From an uncultured Atopobium sp. (lineage in GTDB: Bacteria > Actinomycetota > Coriobacteriia > Coriobacteriales > Atopobiaceae), in assembly GCA_938028565.1 (NCBI GenBank), contig CALIZS010000005.1:62001-126000 (forward strand): a stretch of DNA of 64,000 nucleotides, in the 5' to 3' direction. Position numbers and translations under genes: made by a program. The notes under the pieces were generated by a model. The model did no database searches, had not been told where the DNA came from, and saw only the letters and a program-made list of their open reading frames with translations. This document shows positions 1-8,085 of the stretch, piece after piece (the stretch's first letter is position 1; each line of letters starts with the position of its first letter).

Positions 1-944
1 CCAAGAACAAATATGACAATAAGCCAGATAAGGTCGTGTTTTGGTGTTTTTGAGCGAGTCATCTGCATAAAAACCCACCAAATGGAAGGCATTACACAGA
101 AGGCTACCGTGTTAGGAAAGATTGGTCCGTAGATGAGAAGAGACCAAGGGAAAACAAAAAATGCTAGGCAAATAAAGGCTCCGCTAATAAGTGCGATGCG
201 ATGTTTAGGAAGAACTTTTGCAATAAGTGAGCAGATTGAGAGCGGAAAGATAATGGCCGCACTAACAAAGTTGAGTGCATTTCCTGCAATAGGAACGGTT
301 GTAGAAACAAGCTGTGTTGTTAGTGCAACAATGATGTTCCAGCCTGAAGGATAAAATCCCGAAGTCCCCGGTTCCCAAGGGGTAATCGAAGCTTCAACGG
401 TACTGTAGAAGTCATAGTGAATGGATGAGTACTTTTGAGACTCAATCATTGCCTGCGTGACATCTAAGTGATGCACAATGTCCCAGCCCTGAACAAAGGA
501 GCTGGCAGAGGGCAGGGTTGGTAAGAAGAGAAGCCCTACGGTAAGAAGACCAATTGCAACGTACAGAAGAGGCATCCAGAAGGGGAGTTCTTCGCAGATA
601 AATGCTGGTACAGGGCTAGTTGATTGCTTGTCAGCGCGTATTGCTTCAGATTTGTTGGGTTTCTCGCTCCTAAAATCCCCTTTGTGTTTGGGAGTAACAT
701 AAAAAACGTAGCCATTGACCAGAGCTGCAATAAGTAGAGGAACAAGAACCATTACAGCCAAGGGGATGGGGATATTCAGTGCGCTAAAGATTTCTCCTTC
801 AATGAAGTAAAGCGCGCAGCTGACCAAAGGAGCACTAACAAGTGCCCAGGGTTTTGGCATGCCGGAAGCATGCAACAAAATGACGCCCGGCACGTAGAGT
901 AGGGCAATAATGACAACTACACTTTGGAAGAACTCAAGCCACAT
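1..944 (-). CDS. Polytopic membrane protein, DUF6541-like, 3' end cut off by the window
   Basis: An uninterrupted reading frame starts at an ATG (944-942) and runs off the left edge, giving at least 314 residues. The start MWLEFFQSVVVIIALLYVPG is a membrane helix. More hydrophobic segments lie at roughly residues 35-50, 60-80, 125-145, 205-250 and 265-310, separated by a charged loop at about 85-115 (KHKGDFRSEKPNK) and an extracytoplasmic-looking loop rich in Trp, Tyr and His at about 150-200. This layout fits the large actinobacterial membrane proteins annotated DUF6541, often found near cell-surface polysaccharide genes. Function is unknown. The family call is from memory of the pattern and is uncertain; that it is a multi-spanning membrane protein is clear. 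Confidence 0.6.
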   Translation of the reverse strand, partial: MWLEFFQSVVVIIALLYVPGVILLHASGMPKPWALVSAPLVSCALYFIEGEIFSALNIPIPLAVMVLVPLLIAALVNGYVFYVTPKHKGDFRSEKPNKSEAIRADKQSTSPVPAFICEELPFWMPLLYVAIGLLTVGLLFLPTLPSASSFVQGWDIVHHLDVTQAMIESQKYSSIHYDFYSTVEASITPWEPGTSGFYPSGWNIIVALTTQLVSTTVPIAGNALNFVSAAIIFPLSICSLIAKVLPKHRIALISGAFICLAFFVFPWSLLIYGPIFPNTVAFCVMPSIWWVFMQMTRSKTPKHDLIWLIVIFVL

Positions 945-1061
945 CCTGATCCAATCAAGGTGTTAGTAAAAATTCTTATACTTCTGGGTCACACGACTGG
1001 GCGTGACAGTTATTTCAAACAGACTGGTCTATTTTACGATAGAAGCAAAAGTGGTGTTGAG

Positions 1062-1092
1062 ATAAACAAAAAGGACTTCCGAAGAAGTCCTT
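1062..1092 (-). terminator. Rho-independent terminator of the tRNA-Gln/tRNA-Glu pair
   Basis: Read on the minus strand, a 9-bp stem AAGGACTTC/GAAGTCCTT (1071-1079 with 1084-1092) closes a stable TTCG tetraloop and is followed by TTTG. It begins 8 bases after the CCA end of tRNA-Glu. Confidence 0.85.
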
Positions 1093-1099
1093 GAACATT

Positions 1100-1176
1100 T
1101 GGTAGCCCGTACCAGATTCGAACTGGTGATCTCCGCCTTGAGAGGGCGGCGTCCTGAACCGCTAGACGAACGGGCC
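1100..1176 (-). tRNA. tRNA-Glu (CTC)
   Basis: Cloverleaf read on the minus strand. The acceptor GGCCCGT pairs with ACGGGCT, the anticodon stem CCGCC/GGCGG encloses CTCTCAA with anticodon CTC, and the T arm is GTTCGAATC. The CCA end is encoded. It lies 19 bp after tRNA-Gln and shares a transcript with it. Confidence 0.95.
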
Positions 1177-1195
1177 ATGTATGACTGGGAGGACA

Positions 1196-1269
1196 TGGCT
1201 GGGATAGAGAGAGTCGAACTCCCGTTGACGGAACCAGAATCCGCTGTCCTACCACTAGACGATATCCCA
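1196..1269 (-). tRNA. tRNA-Gln (CTG)
   Basis: Cloverleaf on the minus strand. The acceptor TGGGATA pairs with TATCCCA, the anticodon loop TTCTGGT carries CTG, and GCCA forms the discriminator plus an encoded CCA. It is the first gene of a two-tRNA transcript. Confidence 0.94.
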
Positions 1270-1386
1270 AGATGTCATCCGTGCGCATCAGCGCGAGAAA
1301 TAACTATAAAGGAGACTCGTCAGAGATGCAAGCAATAATTTCAAGAAATTCTGTTTGCAGCAAAAAATATTATACAAAACGCATCT

Positions 1387-3036
1387 CTAAGCGCAAGGAA
1401 CGTCTCTCGTATTTGAGCTGAGCATGCGTTCTGCATCAATAAGCGCCTGGTCAAGAGGGGCACAGCCGGTGCAACTTGCGCATGCGGTAGGAGCGCTTGG
1501 AGTTGCGGCAAGACCACCTTTAGCTGTTTCTCTGAGAGAAACAGGGAGCGCGGCGCCAACTTCTGCCATAGCGTGTGCAACCTCATCAAACGGAATTGGG
1601 TTACCAACGCCCGCAAGAGCAAGCTGAGAAGAGCTTACGGCAGCGGCTACACCAATAGCGTTTCTATCTTGGCAAGGATACTCAACCAGTCCTCTGACAG
1701 GGTCACAGACTAGTCCTAGAAGGTTAGAGATGGCAATAGAAGCAGCGTCCAAGCACTGTTGAGGAGTGCCACCCAAGAGCTCGGTCAATGCAGATGCGCT
1801 CATGGCAGCAGCAGATCCAACCTCTGCCTGACAGCCGCCCTCAGCGCCAGAAACACTTGCGTTGGTGGTTAGGATGGCGCCAATAGCGCTTGCATTCCAA
1901 AGCGCAGAAATAACTTGCTCGTCGGTGGCACCAATCTCTTCTGCTACCGAGATAAGCGATCCTGGTACAACGCCAGAAGCTCCTGCAGTAGGGGCGGCAA
2001 CAATAACACCCATGGTTGCTGAGCGCTCAAGCACGGCCATAGCGTAGGCAACGGCTCGTGTTTGCGTGGTGCCCATAAGCGCACTTGAGATTGCAGCTGG
2101 GGTGTTTGCTACGGTTTTGGCCTGGCCGTTGAGCAGACCACCAATGGACTGACGAGGCGTCTTGATAGTGTCGTGAACCTCATCGCGCATAATCTCAAGA
2201 ACGTGAGCCATCTCGGCGTCTATGTCGGCATCTGGTCGCAGGTCCTTCTCGCGCTGGCGCATAATCTGGCCAATAGAGGCTCCCGTCTTGGAGCACCTGG
2301 CGAGAAGATCTGCGCCGTTGTCAAAGGCTCCTGAAAGCACGTCGTTTGTGACCTGTGGAGCTGCTCCTGGAATGGAAACCTGAGCGGCATACGAAACGTG
2401 AGGTGCCAGCTGGAAGAGATCTAGGACTTTCTGCTCAATAGGCTCGTCAATCTCAAAGACAGTGTGGGCAAAGCCGCCACGCTCTGAGCGGAAGGTGCGC
2501 ATAGTTGCAACATTGATGCTTTGCGTGGCCAAAATAGTAGTGAGAGCTGCAAGAACACCGGGCTTATCGCGATGTGAAACAAAGATAGTGGGCATATCAC
2601 CAGACATGCGAATGCGCACGCCGTTAACACCAGAAATACGAATACGACCGCCACCTACGGACTCGCCCATAACAGAAACATGAACGTTATCTGCACCGTA
2701 GAGGTGAATTTCTACGGTGTTTGGGTGCAGAGTCTCATCGTCGCCTTTTTCAATAACTTTGTAGTCGAGGCGTGCTTCTTCTGCCAGGGTAAGTGCTTCA
2801 CGGACGCGCGTATCGTCTGGAGCAAGGCCTAAGATGCCTGCAATCAGAGCATAATCAGTGCCGTGACCAAGGTGGGTATGAGAGAAGGAGTTGTAGAGCC
2901 AAAACTCAACGCGCTCCAGCTGCTTTGGTGCAAGCGAGCGTGCCACCAGAGCAATGCGCAAGGCTCCTGCTGTGTGCGAGGAAGAGGGACCCACCATAAT
3001 GGGGCCTAGGACCTCAAACGCAGACATAGAAATCAT
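1387..3036 (-). CDS. sdaA: L-serine ammonia-lyase, iron-sulfur dependent, one-chain form
   Basis: Deaminates L-serine to pyruvate and ammonia in the cytoplasm. The predicted 549 residues fuse the beta domain (MSAFEVLGPIMVGPSSSHTA, residues 4-23), an ACT-like domain (about 149-205, SHRDKPGVLAALTTILA) and the alpha catalytic domain. The likely [4Fe-4S] ligands are the Cys in EGGCQAEVGSA and the pair in CDPVRGLVEYPC, spaced 11 apart as in the known Legionella enzyme. The C terminus ends DVPCA; in that enzyme a C-terminal Cys occupies the active site, so the Cys here may do likewise, one residue in. I chose the ATG at 3036 because GGAG lies 5-6 bases before it; the ATG at 3027 is too far from it. 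It is a single gene, after gltX on the same strand but separated by a terminator. Confidence 0.93.
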   Translation of the reverse strand: MISMSAFEVLGPIMVGPSSSHTAGALRIALVARSLAPKQLERVEFWLYNSFSHTHLGHGTDYALIAGILGLAPDDTRVREALTLAEEARLDYKVIEKGDDETLHPNTVEIHLYGADNVHVSVMGESVGGGRIRISGVNGVRIRMSGDMPTIFVSHRDKPGVLAALTTILATQSINVATMRTFRSERGGFAHTVFEIDEPIEQKVLDLFQLAPHVSYAAQVSIPGAAPQVTNDVLSGAFDNGADLLARCSKTGASIGQIMRQREKDLRPDADIDAEMAHVLEIMRDEVHDTIKTPRQSIGGLLNGQAKTVANTPAAISSALMGTTQTRAVAYAMAVLERSATMGVIVAAPTAGASGVVPGSLISVAEEIGATDEQVISALWNASAIGAILTTNASVSGAEGGCQAEVGSAAAMSASALTELLGGTPQQCLDAASIAISNLLGLVCDPVRGLVEYPCQDRNAIGVAAAVSSSQLALAGVGNPIPFDEVAHAMAEVGAALPVSLRETAKGGLAATPSAPTACASCTGCAPLDQALIDAERMLSSNTRDVPCA

Positions 3037-3070
3037 AGCTACTCCAAAACTAAACAAACGATAACGATAA

Positions 3071-3103
3071 AAGAGCTGCAAAACCATCTGTTTTACAGCT
3101 CTT
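3071..3103 (-). terminator. Terminator after gltX
   Basis: On the minus strand AAGAGCTG pairs with CAGCTCTT, extended by AAAAC/GTTTT after a mismatch, and is followed by TTATCG. It lies 66 bases after the gltX stop and before the sdaA ribosome site. The T run is short. Confidence 0.65.
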
Positions 3104-3169
3104 GTGTGGTTTTACTTTTGATACCCACTTACGCTTGGAAGAATACGCGGCAGGCGCGCATTCAACGCG

Positions 3170-4684
3170 TTATTTGCAAAGCTCCAGAGCGCGGTCAAGG
3201 CGAGCAAGGCAAACCTCACGACCAAGAAGCTCCATAGACTCTCCAAGAGGAGGGGAGACCATGTTGCCACACTCAGCAACACGAATGGACTGGAAGACAA
3301 TGCGTTTCTTAAGGTCAAGCTGCTCTGGAAGCACCTCAAGAGCAGCGTCAATTGCTGCAGCCTTCCACTCGTCCTCAGAAACGCCCTCAAGAGCAGTCTT
3401 TGCAGCCGCAAGGACGGTAGCACTCTGAGCAGCGTCTTTGGTAAGACCCTTCTCAACACTCTTCTGATCAAGGGTGACGTTTGCGCCTTCATACAGGAAG
3501 CGGGACTTCTCAATGACATCTGGGCTTACTGTGGTACGAGGACGAAGAATCTCGGAGAGCAGGTCATACCAGCTTGGACGAGTTGCGTAAATCTCACCTG
3601 CGTCAGTTGCATTGCCCTGAACAGGCTCAAGACCTGCGCCCACAAGTTCTGGAATCAGAACAGTCGTTGCAAAGGTCTGGTTGTCCATATTGGCAAGATA
3701 CGTTGCATTAATCCAGTTCAGGCGCTCTGGATCGGACTTAGCAGGGTTCTTGGAAACGTGGTCCAGAGAGAACTGAGATGCTAAAACGTCACGAGGAACA
3801 ATGGTTGTCTCGCCATCAAGTGACCAGCCGAGAAGAGCTAGGTAGTTGACAAAGGCATCTGCAAGATAGCCCTGGTCACGATACTCCTCAACAGAGGTTG
3901 CTCCATGGCGCTTGGAGAGCTTCTTGCCGTCAGGGCCCAAAATCATGGAGATGTGTGCGAAGGTTGGAACAGGTGCTCCCAGAGCCTCGTACACCATAAT
4001 CTGACGAGGAGTGTTAGACAGGTGGTCATCGCCACGAATAATGTGGGTAATGCCCATACCAGCGTCATCAACAACAGTGGCAAAGTTATAGGTTGGGGTG
4101 CCGTCAGAGCGGAAGATGATAAAGTCATCAAGCTCGCGAGCGTTAAAGGTTACATCACCGTGAACAGCGTCGTGGACAATAACGTCGCCGCGGTCCAAAG
4201 GAACCTTGATGCGGATGGTATAAGGTTCGCCAGCATCAATGCGGCGCTGAGCCTCTACAGGATCAATGTTTCTGCAGGTACGCTGATAGCCCTGGAAGGG
4301 GTCATGGCGCTCTTCTGCGGCCTTCTTGTCTTCAGCAAGCTTCTCTGATGTGCAGAAGCAAGGGTATGCCTTGCCCTCTGCCAGCAGTTTATTTGCTGCC
4401 TCACGATACAGGTCAAGACGCTCGGTTTGGCTATAAGGACCGCAATCGCCGCCCTTATCTGGGCCCTCGTCCCAATCAAGGCCAAGCCACTTCATAGCGC
4501 GTAGAATAATCTGAGTGTTCTCTTCAGTTGAACGCGTAGGATCTGTGTCATCAATACGAAGAATAAACTTGCCACCGTTTGCACGAGCAAAAGCCCAGTT
4601 ATAGATAGCAGTACGTGCACCTCCGATGTGCAGCTTGCCTGTTGGGGATGGCGCAAAACGTACTCTTACCTGCTTCTCTGACAA
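3170..4684 (-). CDS. gltX: Glutamate--tRNA ligase
   Basis: Class I aminoacyl-tRNA synthetase that charges tRNA-Glu; in lineages lacking GlnRS it also mis-charges tRNA-Gln for the amidotransferase route. The 504 residues begin RVRFAPSPTGKLHIGGARTA, with the HIGH-type motif HIGG at 19-22, and carry the KMSKS-type motif KKLSKRHG near residue 255. The usual length is 460-510. The start codon is TTG (4684-4682), directly after an AGGAGG ribosome site; no ATG is better placed. The C-terminal alpha-helical anticodon-binding cage is present (about 330-504). tRNA-Glu and tRNA-Gln lie 2 kb downstream on the same strand but in a separate transcript. Confidence 0.96.
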   Translation of the reverse strand: MSEKQVRVRFAPSPTGKLHIGGARTAIYNWAFARANGGKFILRIDDTDPTRSTEENTQIILRAMKWLGLDWDEGPDKGGDCGPYSQTERLDLYREAANKLLAEGKAYPCFCTSEKLAEDKKAAEERHDPFQGYQRTCRNIDPVEAQRRIDAGEPYTIRIKVPLDRGDVIVHDAVHGDVTFNARELDDFIIFRSDGTPTYNFATVVDDAGMGITHIIRGDDHLSNTPRQIMVYEALGAPVPTFAHISMILGPDGKKLSKRHGATSVEEYRDQGYLADAFVNYLALLGWSLDGETTIVPRDVLASQFSLDHVSKNPAKSDPERLNWINATYLANMDNQTFATTVLIPELVGAGLEPVQGNATDAGEIYATRPSWYDLLSEILRPRTTVSPDVIEKSRFLYEGANVTLDQKSVEKGLTKDAAQSATVLAAAKTALEGVSEDEWKAAAIDAALEVLPEQLDLKKRIVFQSIRVAECGNMVSPPLGESMELLGREVCLARLDRALELCK

Positions 4685-4738
4685 AACTCCTCCTTGGCAG
4701 TTATTTTCTAGCGAGAAAATCTAGTTTATGCACTCTTT

Positions 4739-4769
4739 AGTATAACGCTTGAACACACATGACCGACAA
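4739..4769 (-). promoter_or_regulatory. Possible gltX promoter
   Basis: On the minus strand TTGTCG (4769-4764) and TATACT (4744-4739) are separated by 19 bases, a little longer than ideal. They lie 55 bases upstream of the gltX start and next to the 3' end of the exonuclease gene. Confidence 0.4.
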
Positions 4770-4775
4770 CGTTGC

Positions 4776-5744
4776 CTAGTCTTCAAACATATTGTGGTCT
4801 GCAAATTCTGCTTGAACGGTACGAATCATAAGGTCTACGTCTTCAAGTCCCAAGTGACGTTCCTTCTCGTCAGCCGCAAGGGTATGCCTACGACGTGCCC
4901 AGTTCTCAAGTGCGGCAGGGGAAGACTCACGGGGAAGAGACCTAATTTCTGGATCTAAGCGGCGGCAGATGTCGCGGGAGTCAATAACAATAATCTTGCC
5001 CGCTTTTCTAGCTTCTGCGTAACCGTCAATGTTGAACATGAACCAAGAATCCTCAAAGGCGGCATTATGTGCCATAAAAGGAATCTTTTTCATAGTTGCC
5101 AACAGCGCCTCTTGGGCTTTTTTATCGTCTCTAAACGATTTCTTGCCTTCAACATCTTTCCAGGTAATCTGGTGAATATCGGCAAGAGGGACGCCTTTTT
5201 CTTTGTACATCTCTGGGATGCCAAAGTAGGCGATGTGAGGCTCTACGGGGACGGTATTGCGGCCAAGATTCCAGAACTCAAAGCCCACGTTAACAATGTA
5301 TCCCAGCTCAGGGAAGCGTGACGTAGTCTCAATATCAATACCCAGCACGGTGCCAGAAACGCTCTTCTCGACATAGGCAATTTGCAAGTCATTAAGAAGG
5401 GGACCTGCCGTCTTATAGACAGCCTTAGGGCGACGACGCTGCATCTTTGCAACGGCCGCCGCAAGATCATCGTTTGAAAGACCGCGAGAAAGGCCAACGC
5501 CTCGATGGTTTCTGAGCCTCTCTACGCCGTAGGTATCGCAGAGCGAGCGCGTTCTATCCGCAAGCTGTTGAATGACAGAAAACTCTACAGGCTCTTGGCC
5601 TAAAGGAGCTTCTTTCCAGGCATCAAGCAGCGTTTTAATGGCATCACAGTTTTTGTTGACCTCGCCGATGATGGACTGATCATCAACAAGAAGGCCAGGT
5701 ATGACAAACGCATTAGCGTGCTCAATAGCTTGATTGATATCCAT
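4776..5744 (-). CDS. DnaQ-like (DEDDh) 3'-5' exonuclease domain protein
   Basis: 322 residues. Residues 1-130 are helical and match nothing I recognise. From about 133 there is a DEDDh exonuclease fold: ExoI motif LGIDIETTS, ExoII in HNAAFEDSW and ExoIII in the late HLGLEDVDLM, where H and D complete the metal site. Such enzymes remove nucleotides from DNA or RNA 3' ends. The protein is far too short to be a polymerase subunit, so I would call it a stand-alone proofreading or repair nuclease of the DnaQ superfamily. The ATG at 5744 has only a weak GAGAG site before it. The gene is followed on the same strand by gltX after 91 bp, with its own candidate promoter between them. Confidence 0.8.
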   Translation of the reverse strand: MDINQAIEHANAFVIPGLLVDDQSIIGEVNKNCDAIKTLLDAWKEAPLGQEPVEFSVIQQLADRTRSLCDTYGVERLRNHRGVGLSRGLSNDDLAAAVAKMQRRRPKAVYKTAGPLLNDLQIAYVEKSVSGTVLGIDIETTSRFPELGYIVNVGFEFWNLGRNTVPVEPHIAYFGIPEMYKEKGVPLADIHQITWKDVEGKKSFRDDKKAQEALLATMKKIPFMAHNAAFEDSWFMFNIDGYAEARKAGKIIVIDSRDICRRLDPEIRSLPRESSPAALENWARRRHTLAADEKERHLGLEDVDLMIRTVQAEFADHNMFED

Positions 5745-5897
5745 ATACTCTCGCTTTGGTGGGTGAGAATTAGTTCAACATATAAGTATCTACCCTGAAG
5801 CGCGTATTCTTTGCGTCATTTTCTAGAAAGTGCGCGCCTCACTAAAAATGCGTGCTAGGCTGTTGAGTGCAACACGATTCTATGAAAGGTTTTACGC

Positions 5898-7256
5898 ATG
5901 TCTGATTTGAATGAGTCACTTGCTCTTTCTGAGGAGCTCCTTGCTTTTATTACGCAGAGTCCTTCTATGTTTCATACCACACAAACCATCAAAAACTACC
6001 TGTTAGAGAACGGTTTTACTTATCTCTCCGAGGGTTCTTCTTGGGATGTTCAGCCTGGCGGCTCTTACTTTACCACGCGCAACAATTCTTCAATTGTTGC
6101 CTGGAAAGTTGGCGAGAAGTATCGAGAGTCCCAAACCTCAAAGGCTGATGCTCCTTATCACTTCCAGCTTGCTGTTGCCCACGGCGATTCTCCAACCTAC
6201 AAGGTAAAAGCTCAGCCAGAGCTCACTGGTGAGGGCAACTCGCTTCGTCTGAACACCGAGGCATATGGCGGCATGCTTGACCACACGTGGTTTGACCGTC
6301 CTTTGGGTATTGCCGGTCGTGTGCTGGTCAAGGTAGGAAACAAGGTAGAGTCCAGGCTGGTCAACATCGAAGACGACGTTGTCATGATTCCAAGCTTGGC
6401 TATTCATCTTGAGCACAAAAATGGCCTCTCGCCAGAGTTCAATCGCGCTAAAGATCTGATGCCACTCTTTAGTGCTGGAGAGCTTAATCCCGGCGCCTTT
6501 AACGCCCTGGTAGCAGATGCAGCAGGCGTGTCTCAAGAGGACATTCTTTCTCGCGATTTGTTCTTAGTTGATCACACGGGCGGCCGTATTTGGGGTGTTA
6601 AGAAGGAGTTTGTTTCCGCAGGTCATCTGGATGACCTTCAGTGTGCCTTTGTAGCGCTTAAGGCCTTCCTTGCTTCTTCAAATGAGCGGGACATCTCTGT
6701 GTACACCTGCTTTGATAACGAGGAAGTTGGTTCAAATACCAAGCAGGGCGCAAAGTCCACGTTTCTTAAAGACACCTTGCAACGCGTAAACGCTACGCTT
6801 GGCTTTACGCAAGAAGATTATTACCGTGCGCTCTCGGCATCTTTGCTGGTAAGCTGCGACAATGCTCATGCGGTGCACCCCAATTATCCCGAGAAGCACG
6901 ATGCGGCCAACAAGCCATATCTTAACGGCGGCATGGTTATCAAGGAGGCAGCCCGTCAGTCGTACTGCACCGATGCGTTTAGTCGCGCCATTGTCGAGGC
7001 AATTTGGAAGCAGCAAAATATTCCTTACCAGATTTTTGCTAATAGAAGCGACATGCCAGGCGGATCAACTCTGGGCAACCTCTCCAACATTCAGGCCAGC
7101 ATGCATGCCGTTGACGTGGGCCTGCCACAGCTTGCTATGCACTCCGTCTACGAGACCGCTGGTACTAAAGACACGCTTCTGGGATACCAAGCGCTCAAGG
7201 CGTTCTATGACACCTGCGTCTGCATCACCGATGCCGATTCGTTTGAGCTGAGGTAG
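5898..7256 (+). CDS. M18 family aminopeptidase
   Basis: Zinc aminopeptidase of the aspartyl-aminopeptidase (M18, ApeB-like) family that removes N-terminal residues from peptides in the cytoplasm. 452 residues, a typical length. Family motifs in order: AHGDSPTYKVK near 95 (first metal His and Asp), SAGHLDDLQCAF near 240, CFDNEEVGSNTKQGA near 270 (catalytic Glu pair), SCDNAHAVHPNYPEKHD near 320 and NRSDMPGGSTLGNLS near 380. The ATG at 5898 follows GAAAGG at about 10 bases. It stands alone, divergent from the exonuclease gene. It suits an organism living on peptides. Confidence 0.93.
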   Translation: MSDLNESLALSEELLAFITQSPSMFHTTQTIKNYLLENGFTYLSEGSSWDVQPGGSYFTTRNNSSIVAWKVGEKYRESQTSKADAPYHFQLAVAHGDSPTYKVKAQPELTGEGNSLRLNTEAYGGMLDHTWFDRPLGIAGRVLVKVGNKVESRLVNIEDDVVMIPSLAIHLEHKNGLSPEFNRAKDLMPLFSAGELNPGAFNALVADAAGVSQEDILSRDLFLVDHTGGRIWGVKKEFVSAGHLDDLQCAFVALKAFLASSNERDISVYTCFDNEEVGSNTKQGAKSTFLKDTLQRVNATLGFTQEDYYRALSASLLVSCDNAHAVHPNYPEKHDAANKPYLNGGMVIKEAARQSYCTDAFSRAIVEAIWKQQNIPYQIFANRSDMPGGSTLGNLSNIQASMHAVDVGLPQLAMHSVYETAGTKDTLLGYQALKAFYDTCVCITDADSFELR

Positions 7257-7261
7257 TACCT

Positions 7262-7273
7262 GGCGAGAAACCC
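7262..7273 (+). repeat. Iterated word GGCGAGAAACCC
   Basis: Perfect 12-mer 6 bases after the stop codon of the M18 peptidase. It is one of eight perfect copies in the window (see findings). Confidence 0.8.
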
Positions 7274-7329
7274 CGTGTACTAGCTATACTTACGTACGTC
7301 GCATACAACACATTACTTGAAGGAGCTCC

Positions 7330-8085
7330 ATGTCAGAAAAACAGCTTACTGCTCATGATATGGAGCTCCTAACTTGTGCAGGAATTTACGTTGAACCTCA
7401 GACACTGAATGGCCCTGCGTTGGTATTTCCTATCTCAGACGGTGAGGGTGGAGAAATACGTGTGTTGTGGCAGGGCGGCGCCTATGAAAGTGCAACGTAC
7501 ACAGATTCTAGAAAGAATCAGCTGGTATTTCCTTATCTTGAGTTGTATGACTTGTTGTTTGAAGCTGCCTGCCCCGTGCGTTCAGTTTTGATGCTGGGTG
7601 CTGGCGGCTGCTCGTATCCTCGGTATTTAGTTGCTCATTATCCAGAGGTTTCTTGCGACGCACTGGAGCTTGACCCTAAAATTGCAGCTCTAGCTCATGG
7701 CTGCTTCTTTGTGGATGAGGCTATCAGAGAGAGTAATGGAAGGCTTCAGGTGCAGGTAGCTGATGGCGTTGAGTATATAAAGAGCCTAGCTACCTCTGAT
7801 AATAAGCGCTATGACGCTATCTTAAATGATTGCTTTAGCGGAGAAGTTCCACCTGCGGCTATGATGACCAATGAGTGGATGAGTTTGGTAGCACACTGTC
7901 TTACTCCTGGTGGAAGATATCTCACAAATGTAGTTTCTGCACAGTCAGGAGAGGGAGCGCATCAGCTTGAAGTGCTCCTAGATGCTGCTCGCACAGTGTT
8001 TGAGCAGGTAGAGGTTGTACCTTTGGATCCAGAGGTAGACCCAACAGAGCCAGATAATCTTATGCTCGTTTGCCAGCGCGCTTAA
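7330..8085 (+). CDS. Spermidine synthase-like class I methyltransferase-fold protein
   Basis: 251 residues with a SAM-type Rossmann core: VRSVLMLGAGGCSYPRYL near 86-103 is the glycine-rich binding loop, CDALELDPKIAALA supplies the acidic residue that holds the ribose, and YDAILNDCFSGEVPP is the post-motif acidic loop. This is the pattern of spermidine/spermine synthase family proteins, but the full aminopropyltransferase signature is not evident and no other polyamine gene is near, so the substrate is open; a small-molecule methyltransferase is equally possible. GAAGGAG lies 5 bases before the ATG. Its last 26 bases overlap the 3' end of the convergent MFS gene. Confidence 0.75.
   Translation: MSEKQLTAHDMELLTCAGIYVEPQTLNGPALVFPISDGEGGEIRVLWQGGAYESATYTDSRKNQLVFPYLELYDLLFEAACPVRSVLMLGAGGCSYPRYLVAHYPEVSCDALELDPKIAALAHGCFFVDEAIRESNGRLQVQVADGVEYIKSLATSDNKRYDAILNDCFSGEVPPAAMMTNEWMSLVAHCLTPGGRYLTNVVSAQSGEGAHQLEVLLDAARTVFEQVEVVPLDPEVDPTEPDNLMLVCQRA

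Noticed and set aside
133..354. 73-residue plus-strand frame at the left edge
   Set aside because: It lies opposite the long minus-strand membrane protein frame, which has the clear hydrophobic pattern and a proper start.
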